64,000 nt of DNA from Homarus americanus (taxonomy: Eukaryota > Arthropoda > Malacostraca > Decapoda > Nephropidae): contig NW_024725489.1 of the NCBI RefSeq assembly GCF_018991925.1, forward strand, positions 9,475,816-9,539,815. The letters are read 5' to 3'. Numbering within the stretch: the first letter of the stretch is position 1; each line of letters begins with the position of its first letter. Below are positions 44,690-55,609 of the stretch, one piece after another. The translations under genes and the position numbers were made by a program. The notes beneath the pieces were generated by a model. That model had not been told where the DNA came from, did not search any database, and saw only the letters and a program-made list of their open reading frames with translations.

Positions 44690-46251
44690 TGTTTCATCGG
44701 GGACTTCTGGTGGTCCTCGATGGAGATGTCCAAGCTCGATTCCAACTGGATCAGGTCCATGTCTTCGTGTTCTGTGGTGTTTGCCTTCTGGGCCGTGGTT
44801 CGGTTCAGGGGAGTTGAAACGTCCAGTTTCTTTCTGGGAGCTGTCGGTATCTTGGGTTCTCTGGTGGCCTTCTTCGGTGTAGAGTGTACCTCGGCTGTCA
44901 CTCGTGTGAGGACCGGCGTGGCTTCCTCCACTGAGTTGGCTGGAGCTGTGGCGACTTGCCCGAGGACGCTCCCCATGAGTATTTGGAGCTGTGTGGGTTG
45001 GATCTTGTGGCCCAGTAGTCCGGCTAGGCCCTCCGCGAAGGTTGTCAGTACCTTGGCTAGGTCTGATACGTGTATCATTCCTTCTGGTGCCTTGGTGTGT
45101 GCTTCTTTTGTCTTTCTCGTGGTTGTCATTGTCTGCTGCTTGGGTGGCTGAGGTGTGGCCGTAGTGAGGCCAGGAAACTGGGCTGCACTTTGGGTGTTGA
45201 CTGGCTGAGGAGGTTGTCTTTGTTGTTTTTTGCCTTTGGGTTCCCCACACGAAGGTACTTGGTGGGGCTGGTGTGTAGGCGGTGGGGGCCGGTCTTGCTG
45301 CTGGTCGGTTTGCCTGGACCCTCTTTGTTCTCTCGGAGCATCCAGGATTCCAGGCGTGGTGTTTGCCCCCGCAGTTGGCACACTTGGGGGAAATTTTTCC
45401 TCATTTTTCAACTTGGTGAGGCAGGAGTGTGTGCCGTGCTTCTGTGCGCAGACTGCGCAGATTTCCTTGTACGTGCACCTTGTCTGATGGTGCCCGTATT
45501 TCTGGCATCTGAAGCACCGCAGGGGCTCTGGGACGAAGGGCCTCACTTCGTAGATCCCCCAGGTTTTGAGGTCTATGGTGCTGGGGGGTGAGCCGTAGTG
45601 CGTTATGAGCACTTGTTTCGTGGTGGCCGTCTTGTCGGACAGGGGAGAGCATCTCTCGGCTTTTAAGATCTTCGGGTGGTTCTCCAGGGGTTCGAGAGGT
45701 AGTTCCTTTGGGTACCGGAGGACTACCGACTTCATCAGTTTCTGGGCGGGGTCTAGCTTGGTTGAAGTAATGGTGGTGGTGTTTTGCAGGTAAGTGTCGA
45801 GGGTGGTGGCGGAGTTCTTGTCTTTGGGGTGAACGATCATCTCCCCCTTTAGGTTGGGCCGCACTGAGAACTTGGCCAGTGGGTTTTGCTTTTCCATCTC
45901 TGTGACGGCGGCATATGTTGTTTTTGCGTCCGTTTTCGTGATTCGGAATTTTGGCAGTGTCGTTGGAGGTGAGCTGGTGGTGGTGATGGGTGCCTTTTGG
46001 GCTGCTTGACGGCATTCGTTTCCCGAAAAGGCACGTCGGCGTTTCTTGTTTTCTACCTTCGTCCAGTTGTCCTCAGTGGCGGTAGCAGTGGTGGTGGAGT
46101 TGTTGGAGGTGGTGGCAGTGTTCTTACTTTTCAGGGCTTCATTGAAGGCGCGTAACTGGTCCGCTTTCTCTGTGCGAAGCCTGTCGTAGTTCGGGTCGTC
46201 AGGTTGGCGGTTCAGGCGGGGGTCGCGGTTAGGAGGGCGTACGCGCTCCAT
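44665..46251 (-). CDS. LINE ORF1 protein with zinc knuckles
   Basis: 528 codons from ATG 46251. Residues 1-90 are polar and Thr/Ser-rich. The middle (about 100-250) is an ORF1 fold with YAAVTEMEKQNPLAKFSV and MKSVVLRYPKELPLEP. Zinc knuckles follow: CFRCQKYGHHQTRC and CAVCAQKHGTHSC. The third knuckle (CANCGGKHHAWNPGC) is present in the DNA but read in the -1 frame near 45385, which points to a one-base indel in a C-run and a compensating one later. The C-terminal part holds a hydrophobic helix region (VSDLAKVLTTFAEGLAGLLG). ORF1p binds element RNA in the cytoplasmic particle. Confidence 0.8.
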   Translation of the reverse strand: MERVRPPNRDPRLNRQPDDPNYDRLRTEKADQLRAFNEALKSKNTATTSNNSTTTATATEDNWTKVENKKRRRAFSGNECRQAAQKAPITTTSSPPTTLPKFRITKTDAKTTYAAVTEMEKQNPLAKFSVRPNLKGEMIVHPKDKNSATTLDTYLQNTTTITSTKLDPAQKLMKSVVLRYPKELPLEPLENHPKILKAERCSPLSDKTATTKQVLITHYGSPPSTIDLKTWGIYEVRPFVPEPLRCFRCQKYGHHQTRCTYKEICAVCAQKHGTHSCLTKLKNEEKFPPSVPTAGANTTPGILDAPREQRGSRQTDQQQDRPPPPTHQPHQVPSCGEPKGKKQQRQPPQPVNTQSAAQFPGLTTATPQPPKQQTMTTTRKTKEAHTKAPEGMIHVSDLAKVLTTFAEGLAGLLGHKIQPTQLQILMGSVLGQVATAPANSVEEATPVLTRVTAEVHSTPKKATREPKIPTAPRKKLDVSTPLNRTTAQKANTTEHEDMDLIQLESSLDISIEDHQKSPMKQWWKTSAP

Positions 46252-46946
46252 AACCGTTTTTATTTATTTTTTTTTTTTTTTTTAGATCCTACCTATTCCG
46301 GTTGAGTAAATAGCAGAGGAATTTCAGCACTCCCCACTGGCTGGTGGTCGTAGAGTGGTTCCTGAGCTTCTCTCCCGGAGCCCCGTTGGGGAAGCCTACT
46401 TCCTAGTGTATGTGACTGCTCACTTATAGACGTGAGCTAAGTGTGCCTATTTGGGAAGGATAAGGATTGCTACCCTCTTTCCAGGTGGACCCGCACGATC
46501 ACGGTTTTCCTGGAAAGACTCGGCTGGGATGGGTTTTGCTCCAACCCCCTTTCGTATTCACAATCTCCTGGGAGGGAGGTGAACAGTTACAGGGGGGACC
46601 GCAGGACGAATACACTTTTGAGGGTGCAGGTCCCTAGGCCAGAGCGAAAAAGGAAGAATAGTAGTAGAAGGAAAAGAGCTCAAACCACGCCGGGAATGTC
46701 GCGCTATAACTGCTCTCCAGCTGGAGTGTGGGTCACTTACACCACCAGTGGGGAGGGCAAGCTAATGCTCGATAAACCGAGAACGCTCGTGAGTTGTTGT
46801 GGACGATGACGGTTGTGGGTGGTCCGGTCCGGGAAGATGGCCAACAATGGTACAAGGGAGAGGGCGGTCTTCACAGTTCCGGGTCCAGCAGGAGGTCTTG
46901 TTGAGAGGTCTTCTTGGTTCAGGAGCGATGTGAGAAGTGGGGGGAG
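46252..46946 (-). other. 5' UTR of the I-group LINE
   Basis: Non-coding, with a homopolymer tract (T-run on plus at 46266-46283) just upstream of ORF1. It should contain the internal promoter, but no motif was confidently recognised. Confidence 0.5.
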
Positions 46947-46956
46947 GTCGATTAGA
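46947..46956. repeat. target-site duplication of the I-group LINE, 5' side
   Basis: GTCGATTAGA, the partner of 40679-40688. Confidence 0.9.
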
Positions 46957-47784
46957 CGTCTCATCTCTTTTTTATACTTCTGAGAGAGCCCTGGGTTCTT
47001 CAGGAGGCGTTTTCTCAATCCTGCCAATCGCTGCTCGGCAAGTTTCCTATTGTGTGGGAGTCCCGGTTCTTCATGGCGAAACGGGATGGGAAGTTGAGTG
47101 TCCGTCCACTTCAGTAATTGACGTTGACCACTGCGTCAGGACTCTCTTGTCTTCAACAGAGACGGGATCATCGTTACTGTAGGCTGAGTCGCATTCCCAG
47201 AAGCGCCTGACTTGTTTTTCCAGATTTGTCTCCGAATTTAGTGTTGCCATTCTGACAAAGTGGTTGATCACGGCATAATCACGGCTCGCCACTCCAAGCG
47301 GTCCATTTATAGTCCAACCTTGCAAGGTGTGTATTGCAAACGGCTCTCCGTCTTTCCCGGTTCTTACTTCTAATGGTGCTAGTGCTTGTGGTACGTCTAG
47401 ACCTATCAGGAGATCCACTCTTTTCGGTGCTTGACGTAGCGCAGTACCTCGTAGGTGTTCCCACATGGTGACATCTTGGGTGTCTGCGACCGACGATTTC
47501 AGAGAAGACGGTAGATTCTCAACAACGATGACCTTGGGGATAATGATGGATCGGCTCTTTCTGACTCCTACGCTAGCCACTCTCACACTGATTTCTTCGG
47601 TGTTTACACTATTACTTTCTTTCATGATTGTGCCAATGGAGAGGGAAACTGGCCTTCCCTCTGCCTGCAGCCGGTAAGCTAGACTACGCGTGCAATATGA
47701 TCGGTTGCTGCCTGAATCCAAGAGAGCTCCGGTGACTACTGCTTCTTTCGCCTCTTGGTTCTTTTCTTCCACCCTGACTTTCAC
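46957..47784 (-). pseudogene. BEL/Pao protease and start of reverse transcriptase
   Basis: Minus strand from 47784. VTGALLDSGSNRSYC is the aspartic protease active site (DSG), with LIGLDVPQAL later, the usual protease-end block. HTLQGWTINGPLG and RRFWECDS then lead into RT. The frame is lost near 47075. KNPGLSQKYKKEMRRLID in a second frame (47027-46950) is the RT start, cut by the LINE. Continuous in frame with gag upstream except for a stop at 47818. Confidence 0.85.
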
Positions 47785-47817
47785 TATTGGAAGTGCGACT
47801 CTGCTGGAACTTTGTAG

Positions 47818-49578
47818 TCACAACTCGCAATCGTTGGGTTCTTCACGCCGATCATCAATTCCATTGTTGGTTATGGTTTCCCTGACCCATTTATGCGGAT
47901 TTCTTTTCCCCATGGTGCTTGTACCGGCTTCGACCTTCCATGATTTAGCTCTACTAAATGCCGATTCCGGTGGTGGCATAATAGCCTTACGTTGATTAAT
48001 TCTAGGTCGCTTGTGGTCAGGTGCTATGTCTATTTGGTAGGCGCCCCCTGTGGTAGCTCTCTTCACCCTTTGGAGGCTAGTCTGGTGTTCTCCCTTCTCA
48101 ACTTCGCCCCGTTGCACCTTGTCATTGCTCGTCAGAGCTCCCGTGAAGTGCAGGAGCCTCGAGTGTACTCCAGAGCAGCCATCAATACCACATACCATCT
48201 TCTGGCTGCACTCTGTTATCCGGTGATTATGACCCAGGCAGGCATAGCAGCGACGTTGTTCCCTTACAAGGGAAGTTCGCTTTCCTGTGGACATGCTGAG
48301 GAATGTCCGGCACATCTGAAGAAGGTGATCTCCACTGCATAACGAGCAGCGTTCATCGTCCATTTGTCTGGTTGTCTTTATTCCTGATGTCACCAGACCC
48401 ATAAGTCTCTTCCTCGACGAGGATTGACGTGAGTCTGCATAAATTCTGCTTGGTTCTTCCTGCCCTTGTCCCTTTGTGACCTCCTCCGCCTTGTCGACCA
48501 AATCCATTGTGAATTCCAACATCCACTCGATCCCAGGAAGCTTTCCCCACTTCCTTTTGTATTTATGCGCCTTATCCACGTAGTCGTCCCTCATCTTTCC
48601 CTTGAACCTCTCAGCTAACGTGCTTATTGATTCATACGTGTCAATCTGACATAGTTCTCCCAAGACCTTCAAGTTCCTCACGCAATTCCCCAGTTCGTCT
48701 GAGAACTGTTGGAGGCCCTTTGCGTCACTTAGTCTCACAGTTGGACCTCGCAGGGCCTTCTTTATTAGCTGGCAAACGTAAGTGTGCTTATTGCCGTGAC
48801 GTTTCTCTAATATGTCCAAAGCTTCCTTGTACCCAGCTTTGGGATCTTGAATTTGCAGACATCCCCGCAAAGCGTCCTTAGCGGGCCCAGCGTAGGCAGC
48901 GAGAAGTGTCTCTTATTTCAGCGTATCAGGTATCTGCGCCATCCCAACGTGTCGCTGAAAGACTCGCTTGAACTCCCAGTATTCACTAAAAGTTCTTCCG
49001 CTGAACTTCGGCGTTGGCCTTAGGGAGAACCTCATATTCTCTAGCAGTTCTCTCACCCAAACCTCGGACCTCGGTGGGTCGTCCTTTTTGTCTTTCATCA
49101 AAGGTAGTGGTTTCGGCGAACTAGCTTGATGTTCGGAAGTACTTCCGCACTCCCCCTGGTGAGATGTTCCCGGCTCTGCGGTTAAGGTGAGCGCCGGGAG
49201 TCCTCTTGGAGTATATAACGTTTCTTCGTTAGTTTCAATTACAGAGGAAAGTTTAGTCTCTGGTGGTGATAACACCTTTCCGCGATCTTCTGTGCTGCCC
49301 TTGCCTTGTAGTTGATTCATACCTTCGGTGACGTTTTGCATCATCGCTGTCATGTGAGCGAACATTTGCTGCATTTGTTGGTATTGCTCACATAATTGTC
49401 CTTCGATTCCTTTGACAGGTGGTTCCTTTCTCTTCTCGGGAGACAGGTTTACGGTAGACGGGTTTATCTCACGCTGCCTTGGCGAGGTGGGTGAGACTTC
49501 GGTCTCTATGTCCACAGTGTCTCCTTGTTCTACGCCGGACACGCTCCCCACTTCTGACTTATTCTCTTTCCCGTCCAT
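47818..49578 (-). pseudogene. BEL/Pao gag
   Basis: From ATG 49578, one frame through 47818 with a single in-frame TAA at 48913. The N-terminal half is charged, with a Gln/Met-rich helix (EQYQQMQQMFAHMTAMMQ). FSGRTFSEYWEFKRVFQRHV and KAGYKEALDILEKRHGN are the BEL capsid region. Two cysteine-rich knuckles CSLCSGDHLLQMC and CYACLGHNHRITEC follow, then CGIDGCSGVHSRLLH. Gag forms the particle that packages element RNA. A stop at 47818 separates it from protease. Confidence 0.85.
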
Positions 49579-50201
49579 GACTGCCCGAACAGCAAGCGTA
49601 ATCTGTCTTGCTCGATAAGTGTATGCAGTAACGCTTAGTATCAGGTGCCCACGATCGCAGATATCACACAATTGGAGTTGATGTCACACAGACGCGTGCC
49701 ATGCGCACGAGTGATGTCACACACGAGCGAAGTCCCTCTAAACACGTGACGAGCAATGCTGACGATGTCCACCTGAAGCACGACCACAGAGACCCACAAT
49801 CAATGTGGGGCTTTCGTTACGCAACTGATGTCACAAACACTACTGCGGCGCCTTGCTTGTACAACGTTACGGCTTGTCAGAACCTTCGTTGTTATTTCTT
49901 AATTACGCACACACACTACTTAAACTTATTACTTAAAACTTGGTGACCTAGTTTGTACGTTTGATCACTAAACTCTCCGCGTTTCTGTCGAACACCTTTT
50001 GACACAGAAACCAGTCTTTCTCAGAAACCAATTTTTTCTTTGGTAGCTAATATGACTATCCACAATGAACACTAACACTCACGCGCGATCGTCTCAGACA
50101 ATATTGAACGACGTCCAGTCCTTCTGAATTAGAATCCTCTTCCTTTCTTCACTCTGCGATGACGGATCCTCAATTGCTTCAAGATGACCTCACGTCTTGA
50201 C
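49579..50201 (-). other. BEL/Pao leader between 5' LTR and gag
   Basis: Non-coding. The primer-binding site should lie next to 50201, but I could not match it to a tRNA. Confidence 0.5.
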
Positions 50202-50660
50202 TGTTAACGCTCATAGGAGCGTTATTGGTTTGATGCTGGAGAAAATAAACCACTCAATGTTGACTCGTACCATATAATTCGGTCAAAACCTGTCAAAGAA
50301 CAATTCTCATATAACAAATGCTCTTATCTCAGGACACATAGTATGAATAATACAATCAATATACAGTACATAGCCTGTTAACATCTTAAATATAACTCGC
50401 ATGTTATAACTGTTGATACAGGTGACAATTTGTATAATATCATCAAATTACAGTACAAATATACTTAGTAAAGTTATTTAGAGTTTCTTAGCAGATTCTA
50501 ATACTTCACGATCACTCAAGTTTTTGGGTCTAGTGGTCTCAACCAACGTGTTGTCTGTCCTGTAGAAATCGGTAGACTACCCTCGAGACATCGCAGCCAG
50601 AAGGCGAGGACCGTCTGTTTCGTATTGAAACACCTCAGCAGATTCGTCAGCAAATTCGTT
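50202..50660 (-). repeat. BEL/Pao 5' LTR
   Basis: Partner of 39214-39675; outer sequence differs from the Penelope flank on the other side. Confidence 0.85.
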
Positions 50661-52208
50661 GTCAACACTATATCTCTTATCTCACCCTCTCTCTCTCTCC
50701 TCGCCTAGTTTATCTTATTGTGGTTATCCCTCTCTTTCTCTCTCTCACTCTTCTAGTTTATCCTGTGGTGGTAACATTGGTTAAACCGTACATGTATGGC
50801 AGTGGAGGGGATGTTGAAGTAAAATGTTTACTGAGAGTAGCTTTGCCTCTCAATAGAGACTTAAGTTTTTTGTTGAACTGGGTCACCCATCCTAATACTA
50901 TTTAACATTCCCAGTTATTATGGTCAAGTATGGTGCATATATAAATGGGCTGTCAGTAAAAATCCTCATACAAGTTCACACAGACTTAACCAGTGAAAGC
51001 GTGCAACAAAAGAGACACAGTCGGTAATAAGTTATATTACACTGTGTATGTATATTATGTATGCTGTATGTATATTATGTATGTATATTATGTATGTGCT
51101 CCATTTATATAAATTATTTATTCAGCCTAACTAGCAGCGTATGGCAATGTATTTACCATGTCCCACACGCTTGATCAATGTGCCTAGCGACATATGGAAG
51201 CTGCTAATGTATCACTTGCCACATGTCGCCTGAAAGGCTAGTTGACCCCCCAGACAGAGTAAGGAGAGCTACCTCGCTTGTGTATCTCTGTTTGTCCAGT
51301 AAATAGAACCTACGAAAACTCTACAGGTGTTTGTGTTCGCTCCTGTAGATAGAACTTGGTACCGTGAACATATACACACTGCACTGTATATGGAGAACGG
51401 AGAGAAGCTTTGGGAACTATGTACATTTAGTGAAAAGGAGAGGACACCGGAGCTGCCAAAGGAATTTTAAAGCCAGAAGACTCAATCAAAAGGAGGACGT
51501 CCCTTGAGTTGCGGACAGAAGGTAATCGTCACTTCACCTCTTCCAGCAGTCTTATGGATATAGCAAAGTCTTTCTCAAAAGTTTGCCATAGCACATACGA
51601 CCCTTATCATGTACACCCTCCTCTGGATATAGTTTTATTTTATCGCTACTCGTTTCCTCGTACACAGGAAGTTGTTATCACTACAGGCAGTGGTTATTTT
51701 CCTGTGTCCTTTTTGTTAACACTTCATAATGTACACAAAATTTGACCATCATTACTTATCTGGATATAAAATATTCTAGAGTTTAAAGAAAGTTTATTTT
51801 ATTTAAATCACGCGTTACCAGGTCCACGGGAGGTAAAACACAGTCTTATGATAGTTATTTTTTGTGCTTTCTTTCCATAAATCTACATGATGACAACATT
51901 ACTTAATCGGCGACATTATGACCTAAGCTGTTGTGCCGCCAGGAATGTAATTACTACCTACAGCTACATTACTTAACAACTATTACTGACTGGTGTATAA
52001 TAATATCTTTGTTTTTACTTATATGTAAATTATAAATTAAATTTATATTGTTCTATAGATTACACTGTTCTATTAAATATATATTTTCACTATAAATAAC
52101 ATAAAAACTATATACATTGCATAATAATCAAATTATAGAGATTCACGATGTAAGGGTATGGCATTAATATTGTTTATTTAGTCTTAAATAAATAAGACGG
52201 CGGAAAAT
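50661..52208. other. gene-free AT-rich region
   Basis: CT-rich stretch at 50685-50755. Short tandem TATGTATATTATG units at 51045-51100. A GC-richer segment at 51130-51360 ends in ACTTGGTACCGTGAAC and could be an old LTR edge with a primer-binding-like motif, but this is weak. No coding sequence recognised. Confidence 0.4.
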
Positions 52209-52619
52209 CTAGTTGTCTTCATTAGGGAAGGCAGGTGCAGTCTTCACCTTTATGGTTGTGGCGTCCACCTCAGCCCCTTTCTTCAGCAACACACGTGTAG
52301 TCTCCGGCGTCTTGGCTGAAGAAATCGTGGAGGGTAGAAGTGGGGCAGGTGGGTGCCGCTTCCCAGGAATACGTAGCGATTGTTGGTGGACCATCTGGCC
52401 ACCAGGTCATGTGGGATACCGCCACTGTACTGGTAGTGGTGCAGGTTGTCTGTTGGACACCTCCGCCTGCAGAAACACACGTTAGCGGTGTCCGTGAACA
52501 TAATATCAATCTCGTCTTGACGCTAACAAAACACTCACTCGACGAGTTGTATTTGAGTGTTAACTCAACCGAGAGAGTATGGATGCGATGACAGTTACAG
52601 TGAGGAGGAGCGCCTGCAT
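52209..52619 (-). pseudogene. secreted immunoglobulin V-like domain protein, copy B (broken)
   Basis: Starts at ATG 52619 with a hydrophobic signal-peptide-like MQALLLTVTVIASILS, then a stop within a few codons. The Ig part is recognisable in shifting frames: the N-terminal cysteine region VCFC, LHHYQYSG, DLVARWSTNNRYVF and GSGTHLPHF. DAGDYTC and LKKGAEVDATTIKV each lie in a different frame. At least three lesions. The 3' end (KVKTAPAFPNEDN) extends beyond copy A. It shares wording with copy C, to which it is closest in the last 40 codons. Confidence 0.65.
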
Positions 52620-52698
52620 GTTGCTCCTCTGAGGTGTTGTGAATACAAGAAGTTGTAGTGTCAGCAGCGAGTGTTGGGATGGTGGTCGTCCTCCTTCA

Positions 52699-52706
52699 TA
52701 TATATA
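52699..52706 (-). promoter_or_regulatory. TATA box of immunoglobulin-like copy B
   Basis: TATATATA about 80 bases upstream of ATG 52619, on the minus strand. Confidence 0.5.
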
Positions 52707-52719
52707 CACACTTGGTGAC

Positions 52720-53204
52720 GTAAATGACAGTTATATGCTTAATTTCCTTCTTCGTAGGTTTTGTGGTAACGACTCTGTTGACATGTTATCTCGTCCCTTA
52801 ATGTAACTTCCTTCTGAAATATTGTTTATATTCGATAGTGTGGATAATTGACCTGACGTAAGTGTGTGGGTCTCAATTTTCCCGGCTGTTTCTGCATGAG
52901 TGTACGTAGTCATGGGTTTTATATATCACGTCTCAGCTGCTGTTGTTCAGTTTCATAACTGAAGAGGTTATGCCCCGCCACTTTCAGTACAAGTGTGTTC
53001 AGTAACTTGAGGAAGATGAGAAGGAAGTTTGTTATACAGCTTAACATTGTCAAGACTTAAGTTCATAATCACCATTTTTTTTTAAACGTTTCCTATGTTT
53101 ATGTTCACTCGACCGTTTAAATTTAATATTGTATGATTTAGGTTTAAGTTAATAAATTTTTTTTTTTTACTAAAGTACTATAGGTAATGCTAACATAGTA
53201 CATA
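52720..53204. other. no recognisable gene
   Basis: AT-rich with a T-run at 53158-53168. Confidence 0.4.
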
Positions 53205-53490
53205 GCTGCAGCTGGAGGACGCCCGCCTCACAAGGGCCTGCAGCTCAAGGTGAATAAGCCACGAGTGCAAAAAACAATCAGAGCAAACTTTCGGAAGAGA
53301 ATTGTGAACTATGGAACAACCAGAGAGTGTTGTGACGGCACCGAGTGTGAGCTCTTTCAAGAACCAGACTTGACCAACACTGGAGCAGGTTCCGATATAT
53401 GAACCAGTGCATGCCTGTACTTCCCAACAAAGCGTAAAACGAAACAAACCGCCCAAGTGGCTAAGGCGGATCAGTTGAAGAGGATAAAAG
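53205..53490 (+). pseudogene. degenerate LINE tail, third copy
   Basis: Matches 1018-1440 of the left palindrome arm with many changes (GAGGACGCCCGCC; AGACTTGACCAACACTGG; ACCGCCCAAG). Either an independent insertion of the same old LINE or a fragment of the duplicated arm. Confidence 0.55.
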
Positions 53491-54074
53491 GTGTAAAGCG
53501 TTAAAAAATCATCCCAGAGTAAATCTTCCACACACCAAAATGACCACCATGCCACGCCTACCTTTGAGAGTTTGATCCTCCTCGAGACATATTTATCAGC
53601 TAACCTTTTCTGTTTCCTAATTTTTGGAAATGTTTAAGTCTGTTGTTGGAATTTAACAAACTGTGCTGCTCACTTACATTAGTATTTTTAGGCGAGTTGA
53701 TCTTTATAAGTTGATGGTGAGGTGGTAGCCGAGACAGGTTGTATCTGTTTAACAATATTATATAAAGTAGGAGTGCCTTGATGACTATTGTGCTGCAGTT
53801 GAAGATATAGACCTGTGTTGCATCAAAAGTACACTCGTACAGGAGACAGACACACGGACGTACGAGGTATTAACACAAAGTGAAGTACAACATTAAACTT
53901 TTGTAGGTTTTTTTTACATTAACTATGGGTAATCACAATAAAATACAATAAATATAGTATATAATAAATATGAAAAATTCCTAAGGAAGTTTCAAGACTG
54001 ATGATGTTAATTAGTACAAAATATATCTAGAGCAGTACAGAGCGGGAGAGTTGTCAGTGTAGTGATGATAAAGG
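53491..54074. other. no recognisable gene
   Basis: AT-rich intergenic sequence between the LINE relic and immunoglobulin-like copy C. Confidence 0.4.
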
Positions 54075-54486
54075 TGCAGTCTTAACCTTTATGGTTGTGG
54101 CGTCCACCTCAGCCCCGTCCTTCATCAACACATACTGTAGGTGTAGTCTCCGGCGTTTTCACTGTGGAAGGTGGAGAAGACAAGGTACTCTAGGTGTGAG
54201 GTATGTGGGTACCACTGCCCAGGGAGTAAATGTAGAGGTTGCTGGTGTACCATCTGGCCACCAGGTCAAATGTGGAGTACCGCCAATATACCTGGTAGTG
54301 GTGCAGGTTGTCTGTGGTGGACACTTCCTCCCTGCAGAACACGAAGGCTTCCTCCAGGTAGTCAATATTCACCGACATGCCATTAACAATGACTTCTTGA
54401 ACCGACAGCTCGTCATAGAGGGGCAGCGAGTCCCAGAGGGAGGCCAGGGAGAAGACGACTACTATAGTGAGGAACGTCGCTTGCAT
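54075..54486 (-). pseudogene. secreted immunoglobulin V-like domain protein, copy C (broken 3' half)
   Basis: Best 5' end of the three. ATG 54486 gives a convincing signal peptide (MQATFLTIVVVFSLASLW), then VNGMSVNIDYLEEAFVFC (B-strand Cys), LHHYQVYWR (core Trp), DLVARWYTSNLY and GSGTHIPH, and stops at 54190. Relative to copy A five extra bases lie at that point. The rest (YLVFSTFHSENAGDYT-like, then GAEVDATTIKV) is present in other frames. Near the F-strand cysteine a further small insertion disrupts the motif. Upstream, a long (TA)n occupies the place of the TATA box. Function unknown; the small secreted single-Ig layout suggests an extracellular binding protein. Confidence 0.65.
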
Positions 54487-54619
54487 GTTGATATGATAGC
54501 GTGACATGTGGTACAATGGAGTTATGAATGTTAACAGGGAGAGATGGTGTGCTGGTCTCAAGTGTTGCATACAGCAGCTATGAATATTGTGGTGGTGGTG
54601 GTGGTGATGGGTCCCATCT

Positions 54620-55383
<764 letters not shown>

Positions 55384-55545
55384 CATTGGTGTGTAGTGTA
55401 TTAGTGAAGTACATTGGTGTATAGTGTACTAGTGGTGAGGTACATTGGCGTGTAGTGTATTAGTGATGAGGTACATTGGCATGTAGTGTATTGGTGGTGA
55501 GGTACATTGGTTTGGAGTGTATTAGTGGTGAGGTATATTGCTACT
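55384..55545. repeat. 31-bp minisatellite, about 5 units
   Basis: Units of ATTGGTGTGTAGTGTATTAG plus TGGTGAGGTAC. Confidence 0.9.
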
Positions 55546-55573
55546 GGTGTTTGTGTCAGTTCATCACGGCATC

Positions 55574-55604
<31 letters not shown>

Positions 55605-55607
55605 GTG
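55574..55607. repeat. (TG)n microsatellite
   Basis: About 16 units with one interruption. Confidence 0.95.
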
Positions 55608-55609
55608 AG

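Larger units (their letters stand above)
40689..46946 (-). mobile_element. I-group (jockey superfamily) LINE with RNase H, nearly full length
   Basis: Minus strand: 5' UTR 46946-46252, ORF1 46251-44665, and ORF2 with endonuclease, RT and RNase H to 40974. The 3' UTR has a stem-loop (GTCGGAC-CGTA-GTCCGAC, 40711-40728) and a (CAA)n tail (about 40690-40705). Exact 10-bp duplications flank it. RNase H, a CCHC ORF1 and a simple-repeat tail point to the I/R1/LOA side of the jockey superfamily. Confidence 0.9.
39214..50660 (-). mobile_element. BEL/Pao LTR retrotransposon, internally deleted and split by a LINE
   Basis: Two LTR copies (39214-39675 and 50202-50660) enclose, on the minus strand, gag (49578-47818), an aspartic protease/early pol (47784-47071) and RT fragments (40678-39699). 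RNase H and integrase are missing: the RT end runs straight into the 3' LTR. The 6.3-kb LINE at 40689-46946 interrupts pol. Confidence 0.85.

Noticed and set aside
44720..45591. Plus-strand hydrophobic frames
   Set aside because: Antisense to LINE ORF1; no family features.
51130..51376. LTR edge with primer-binding-like ACTTGGTACCGTGAAC
   Set aside because: No second LTR, no target duplication and no adjacent coding region; kept only as a note in the gene-free region.
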